This document shows, piece by piece, positions 50,647-53,446 of a stretch of 53,446 nucleotides of DNA. Position 1 is the first letter of the stretch. Each line of letters begins with the position of its first letter. The DNA is taken from NCBI GenBank assembly GCA_938046095.1, contig CALIXS010000002.1:1-53446 (forward strand), given 5' to 3'. A program made the translations under genes and the position numbers. The DNA is from an uncultured Clostridia bacterium. GTDB taxonomy: Bacteria; Bacillota; Clostridia; Peptostreptococcales; Anaerovoracaceae. Under the pieces are notes generated by a model. The model had not been told where the DNA came from. It saw only the letters and a program-made list of their open reading frames with translations, and searched no databases.

Positions 50647-52044
50647 CTACAATCCCAAGAATACCTTTGCCATAAGGAAATATATTGAAAGTGCCACCGC
50701 ATCCGAAACGGACGAAATAGCCGGGTTTGCGATAAGTGCCGGGTCGAGGTTCGCCTTTTTTACTATGAGAGGTATCATACTCCCTATGACCTTGGCGAAT
50801 ACCACTATGCCTATCATCGCGATGCATACGGTCAGCGCCACTCCGACACCGTTTCCGTCTATCAGGCATATCCTGAAAAAATTCGCCAGGCTCAATATAG
50901 CTCCGAGAACTGCTCCGACCCTTATTTCCTTCCAGAGAATCCTCGCCGCGTCAGACGGCTCAACTTCGTCCGTAGCGAGCCCTCTTATTATCAGCGTCGC
51001 CGCCTGCGAGCCCGTATTCCCTCCTGTACCCATCAGCATCGGCATATATGCCACGAGGCTTATCACCTGCGACAGCGTAGCCTCAAAGCTCGTGATTATC
51101 ATTCCCGTGAACACGTACGCGACCATGAGGATCAAAAGCCACGGCAGCCTGTTTTTTGCATGTTGCCACACGGATGTATCGAGGTAACCGCGATCCGACT
51201 CGTCAAAGTCGATGACGCCGTTCATCCTCTCGAAATCCTCGGTTGTTTCCTCTTCGATTACATCAAGGATATCGTCGAAAGTAATGATGCCGACAAGCCT
51301 GTCCTCGTTGTCCACGACGGGTATCGCCATAAGGCCGTATTTACGGAAATCATCAGCGACGGCCTCTCTGTCCTCGTAAACGTTTTCGCATACGAATTCC
51401 GTCCTCATGAGGTCGTTGATCCTTTCATCGTCATCGCTCGTCACGAGCGTAGACAGCGATACAATGCCGATCAGCTTGCGCCCTTTATCCTTGACGTAGC
51501 AGGTATATATCGTTTCGGCGTCCATACCCTCGCGCCTTATATGATCGAGCGCGTCCCGGACAGTCCACTGCCGCTGAAGGCTTATATAGTCCGGTGTCAT
51601 CAGCGTACCCGCGCAATTGTCCGAATAGTTGAGGAAGGTGTTTATCATCTTCCTCTCATTCTTGGGAGCCTTTTCTATTATCTTATCTACTACGTTTGCC
51701 GGCAGTTCTTCGAGGACGTCAATCTTGTCGTCAAAATCCATCTCGCCGACGATATACTCGATTTCCTTATCGGTTATACTCTCTATGATGCCTAACTGAT
51801 CGCCGGACGGCAGCTCCGAGAACACCTCGACCGAAACATCCTTGGGAAGCAGCCTGAACAAAATCACCGTCGTCTTTATATCCGTTTCCCCGGTTATATC
51901 CTCGAGGAGCTCCGCGATATCGACGGGGTTGAATTTGACGAGCTCATCGCGTGCACGAAAATATTTTTTTTCTTCTATGTATAGGAGAACCTTCTCAAAA
52001 CCCTCTTCAAACGCCAGATCTCTGTCCTGCCCTGTATTGTCCAT
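50647..52044 (-). CDS. mgtE: MgtE magnesium transporter
   Basis: The 465-residue protein has an N-terminal MgtE helical domain with FRLLPKDVSVEVFSELPSGD and the EELPANVVDKII segment, two CBS domains at about 145-270 (LMTPDYISLQRQWTVRDALD and LMAIPVVDNEDRLVGIITFD), and five membrane helices from about 295, with YMPMLMGTGGNTGSQAATLI as the pore motif. Cytosolic magnesium gates such channels through the N and CBS domains. It lies 22 bases after the second FemAB gene and 19 before nnrD. Confidence 0.97.
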   Translation of the reverse strand: MDNTGQDRDLAFEEGFEKVLLYIEEKKYFRARDELVKFNPVDIAELLEDITGETDIKTTVILFRLLPKDVSVEVFSELPSGDQLGIIESITDKEIEYIVGEMDFDDKIDVLEELPANVVDKIIEKAPKNERKMINTFLNYSDNCAGTLMTPDYISLQRQWTVRDALDHIRREGMDAETIYTCYVKDKGRKLIGIVSLSTLVTSDDDERINDLMRTEFVCENVYEDREAVADDFRKYGLMAIPVVDNEDRLVGIITFDDILDVIEEETTEDFERMNGVIDFDESDRGYLDTSVWQHAKNRLPWLLILMVAYVFTGMIITSFEATLSQVISLVAYMPMLMGTGGNTGSQAATLIIRGLATDEVEPSDAARILWKEIRVGAVLGAILSLANFFRICLIDGNGVGVALTVCIAMIGIVVFAKVIGSMIPLIVKKANLDPALIANPAISSVSDAVALSIYFLMAKVFLGL

Positions 52045-52066
52045 ACGGTGAAAGTCCTCCTTTCTG

Positions 52067-53278
52067 TTATCTTCTCATCATATAAAACTTTTTTGCCGGC
52101 CTGTAAAGTATTCTGTTTACAGGCAGGTCAAACTCTCCGGCATATTCATATATCAGAGGGTGAAACGAGCTCTTGAACGTTTCGAGACCGTCCCCCTCGC
52201 CTGTTATCCCGCCCATATTTGCCTCCGTCATGCCGCGCCTGAAGCATTCTCTCATCGTCATATCCCATGTTAGATAAGGCGCGTTGAGCCTTCTGAATGC
52301 GTTGTCGGCGCCCGCGTAGAGAATCTCCGCGCGCCGCCCGTACATGACGGTCAGCGTACCCGCAACACATACTCGTCCGCCGTAATCTGCAAGCTGAGCG
52401 CTGTACTCGCTCTCCTTCTTTTTGAGGGACTCAAGTGTTTCTTTAATCTTGGCGAGCTTTTTCGGCGATGTTGCCGGACACGCCTCGGCGTCGGTTCTGC
52501 ACCTGTCGAGCAGCATACCGTTTTCGTCATATGCCTCCTGAAGATCAAAATATGTAAGCATCAAAAACGCGTCGTTTCCGTACGTGTCGAGAAGAAGTCC
52601 GTAATATTTTTTATCTCTGAGAGAAACACCCTTGCGTGACGCGGTACATTTCATCACTTTTTCGAAATCGTCAAGCCCGTCCGCAGCTCTCAGCTCGGTA
52701 GTCAGGAATTTGTTTTTTGCCGCTGTCCTGTAATTTCGCCTGCCCTTTCCGGTAAAGCTTTCCTCACCGTATTCGTCCGCCCGGCAAACCATGTGAAATC
52801 TCGGCTGTATAGTCGTCGACATACCCGTAGTGAATCCCATGTGGATAAATCCTGCGGACATCAGAGCCGCCACACTCCTTTCGGCATCGCGGTTCACTAT
52901 GCGCTGTTCCTCTTTATGATAAGCCGCATAAACGATATCCGGGTCTATCTTGACAAATAAAGCGCGCTTCGCAGCCGCCCACCTCCGGAGACTGTCGGTA
53001 AAAAACTTCACGGACACCATGTCCGTAAGATCCATTACAGGTCCCCTCGGTATATACATCATCGTAAATCCGAGCGGCAGACGTTTTATCAGAATCAGGC
53101 AGGCTCCGATCTGTTCATCGCCTCTGAATATACCGGCGAACTCATGCGCCCATCCCGATTTGACTTTTGCCCATTTTGCCGACTGCAAAAGCTGCGGATC
53201 GGATGATGCCTTGACAAAATCGTCATACAGCTTCTCGTCAAGTCCCGTTTTGAATTGTAGTTCAGATGTACAAGCCAA
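52067..53278 (-). CDS. FemAB-family peptidyltransferase (second copy)
   Basis: The product (about 403 aa) resembles MurM/FemX: LLQSAKWAKVKSGWAHEFAG, YIPRGPVMDLTDMVSVKFFT, GKGRRNYRTAAKNKFLTTEL, a helical arm at about 270-315, and YAGADNAFRRLNAPYLTWDM near the end. It should add an amino acid to the peptidoglycan branch. The ATG at 53323 lies only nine bases below the -10 box, so I prefer TTG 53278, which has GAGGGGGCGG at normal spacing and leaves a 45-base leader. The copy at 36520 is similar in length, so two branch steps are possible. Confidence 0.88.
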   Translation of the reverse strand: MACTSELQFKTGLDEKLYDDFVKASSDPQLLQSAKWAKVKSGWAHEFAGIFRGDEQIGACLILIKRLPLGFTMMYIPRGPVMDLTDMVSVKFFTDSLRRWAAAKRALFVKIDPDIVYAAYHKEEQRIVNRDAERSVAALMSAGFIHMGFTTGMSTTIQPRFHMVCRADEYGEESFTGKGRRNYRTAAKNKFLTTELRAADGLDDFEKVMKCTASRKGVSLRDKKYYGLLLDTYGNDAFLMLTYFDLQEAYDENGMLLDRCRTDAEACPATSPKKLAKIKETLESLKKKESEYSAQLADYGGRVCVAGTLTVMYGRRAEILYAGADNAFRRLNAPYLTWDMTMRECFRRGMTEANMGGITGEGDGLETFKSSFHPLIYEYAGEFDLPVNRILYRPAKKFYMMRR

Positions 53279-53331
53279 AAGAATTCCGCCCCCTCGGCAT
53301 TGATATTTCCCGCTTCGGAACATGTTCTATT

Positions 53332-53361
53332 ATTATAATCCCTCGGCGCTTTGCATGTCAA
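53332..53361 (-). promoter_or_regulatory. promoter of the FemAB-mgtE-nnrD-transketolase operon
   Basis: On the minus strand TTGACA (53361-53356) and TATAAT (53337-53332) are separated by 18 bases. Both hexamers are perfect. Transcription would start near 53325, which is the main reason to reject the ATG at 53323 as the start of the FemAB gene. The last 85 bases of the window show no gene. Confidence 0.85.
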
Positions 53362-53446
53362 CAAAGCGGGCTTCATCATGTCTTCAGCGGGTGTAGCTTT
53401 ACAATAGATGTGAGACCTCAGGTATAGAAAAAAGCGATTGAGTCCG

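Noticed and set aside
53324..53446. magnesium-sensing leader (M-box) for mgtE
   Set aside because: The 5' leader is only about 45 bases and mgtE is the second gene; there is no room for such an RNA.

Overview
The window reads as chromosomal DNA of a low-to-mid GC Gram-positive anaerobe of class Clostridia. The grounds are a Firmicutes-type division and cell wall (dcw) cluster with a PASTA-tailed PBP2, DivIB/FtsQ and MraZ, a split transketolase, two FemAB-type ligases, a DUF1836 protein and a YerC/TrpR-like repressor. The core looks roughly 50% GC by eye. Eubacteriales Family XIII (Anaerovoracaceae) is a guess only. Nearly every core gene is on the minus strand, so transcription runs from high to low coordinates.

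Region 1 (1-3.4 kb) is AT-rich and degraded: an HNH nuclease gene, an IS3-family remnant, a TnpW/MobA relaxase chimera, a Fic gene broken by a homopolymer frameshift, and a broken membrane protein gene. A small HEPN-like membrane protein gene follows at 3.56 kb. Region 2 (4.1-15.6 kb) holds a PaaI thioesterase, a TPR protein, a radical SAM enzyme and the run rRNA methyltransferase-pheS-pheT-zapA-mutS2-argS. Region 3 (15.65-27.75 kb) is the dcw cluster mraZ-rsmH-ftsL-PBP2-murF-mraY-murD-ftsW-murG-ftsQ-ftsZ, with a MraZ-box promoter at the head, a terminator-like hairpin before the PBP gene and a terminator after ftsZ. ftsA, murB and murC are absent.

Region 4 (27.8-32.9 kb) is one tight operon: a His-rich G3E GTPase, a second G3E GTPase fused to a YcgQ/DUF1980-like domain, an acyl-ACP thioesterase, a GIY-YIG protein and a secreted metallo-5'-nucleotidase. 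It ends at a 30-nt perfect palindrome terminator and begins at a promoter that abuts a long inverted repeat. Metal homeostasis is the likely theme. Region 5 (33-36.5 kb) holds small membrane and unknown proteins, an EamA exporter and a back-to-back promoter pair driving DUF1836 and an SGNH hydrolase.

Region 6 (36.5-45.7 kb) is a second envelope region: ftsE-ftsX-M23 hydrolase-recJ-ctp-yerC, then a phosphopantetheinyl transferase, recX and a FemAB ligase. FtsEX, the coiled-coil M23 protein and the Ctp protease form a plausible septal hydrolase module. A MinD-like protein with an altered P-loop lies just upstream. Region 7 (45.7-47.9 kb) is an AT-rich accessory patch: a GNAT acetyltransferase and an alpha/beta-hydrolase remnant lie between two 76-bp direct repeats rich in GCGACA/TGTCGC, followed by a GH114-like lipoprotein. 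Region 8 (48-53.4 kb) is FemAB-mgtE-nnrD-transketolase N and C subunits behind a strong promoter.

The main candidates for something undescribed are the metal-type G3E operon with its operator and a possible divergent small RNA, the repeat-flanked cassette, and the Fic frameshift that separates an inhibitory helix from its catalytic core. No CRISPR array, rRNA or tRNA gene was seen.
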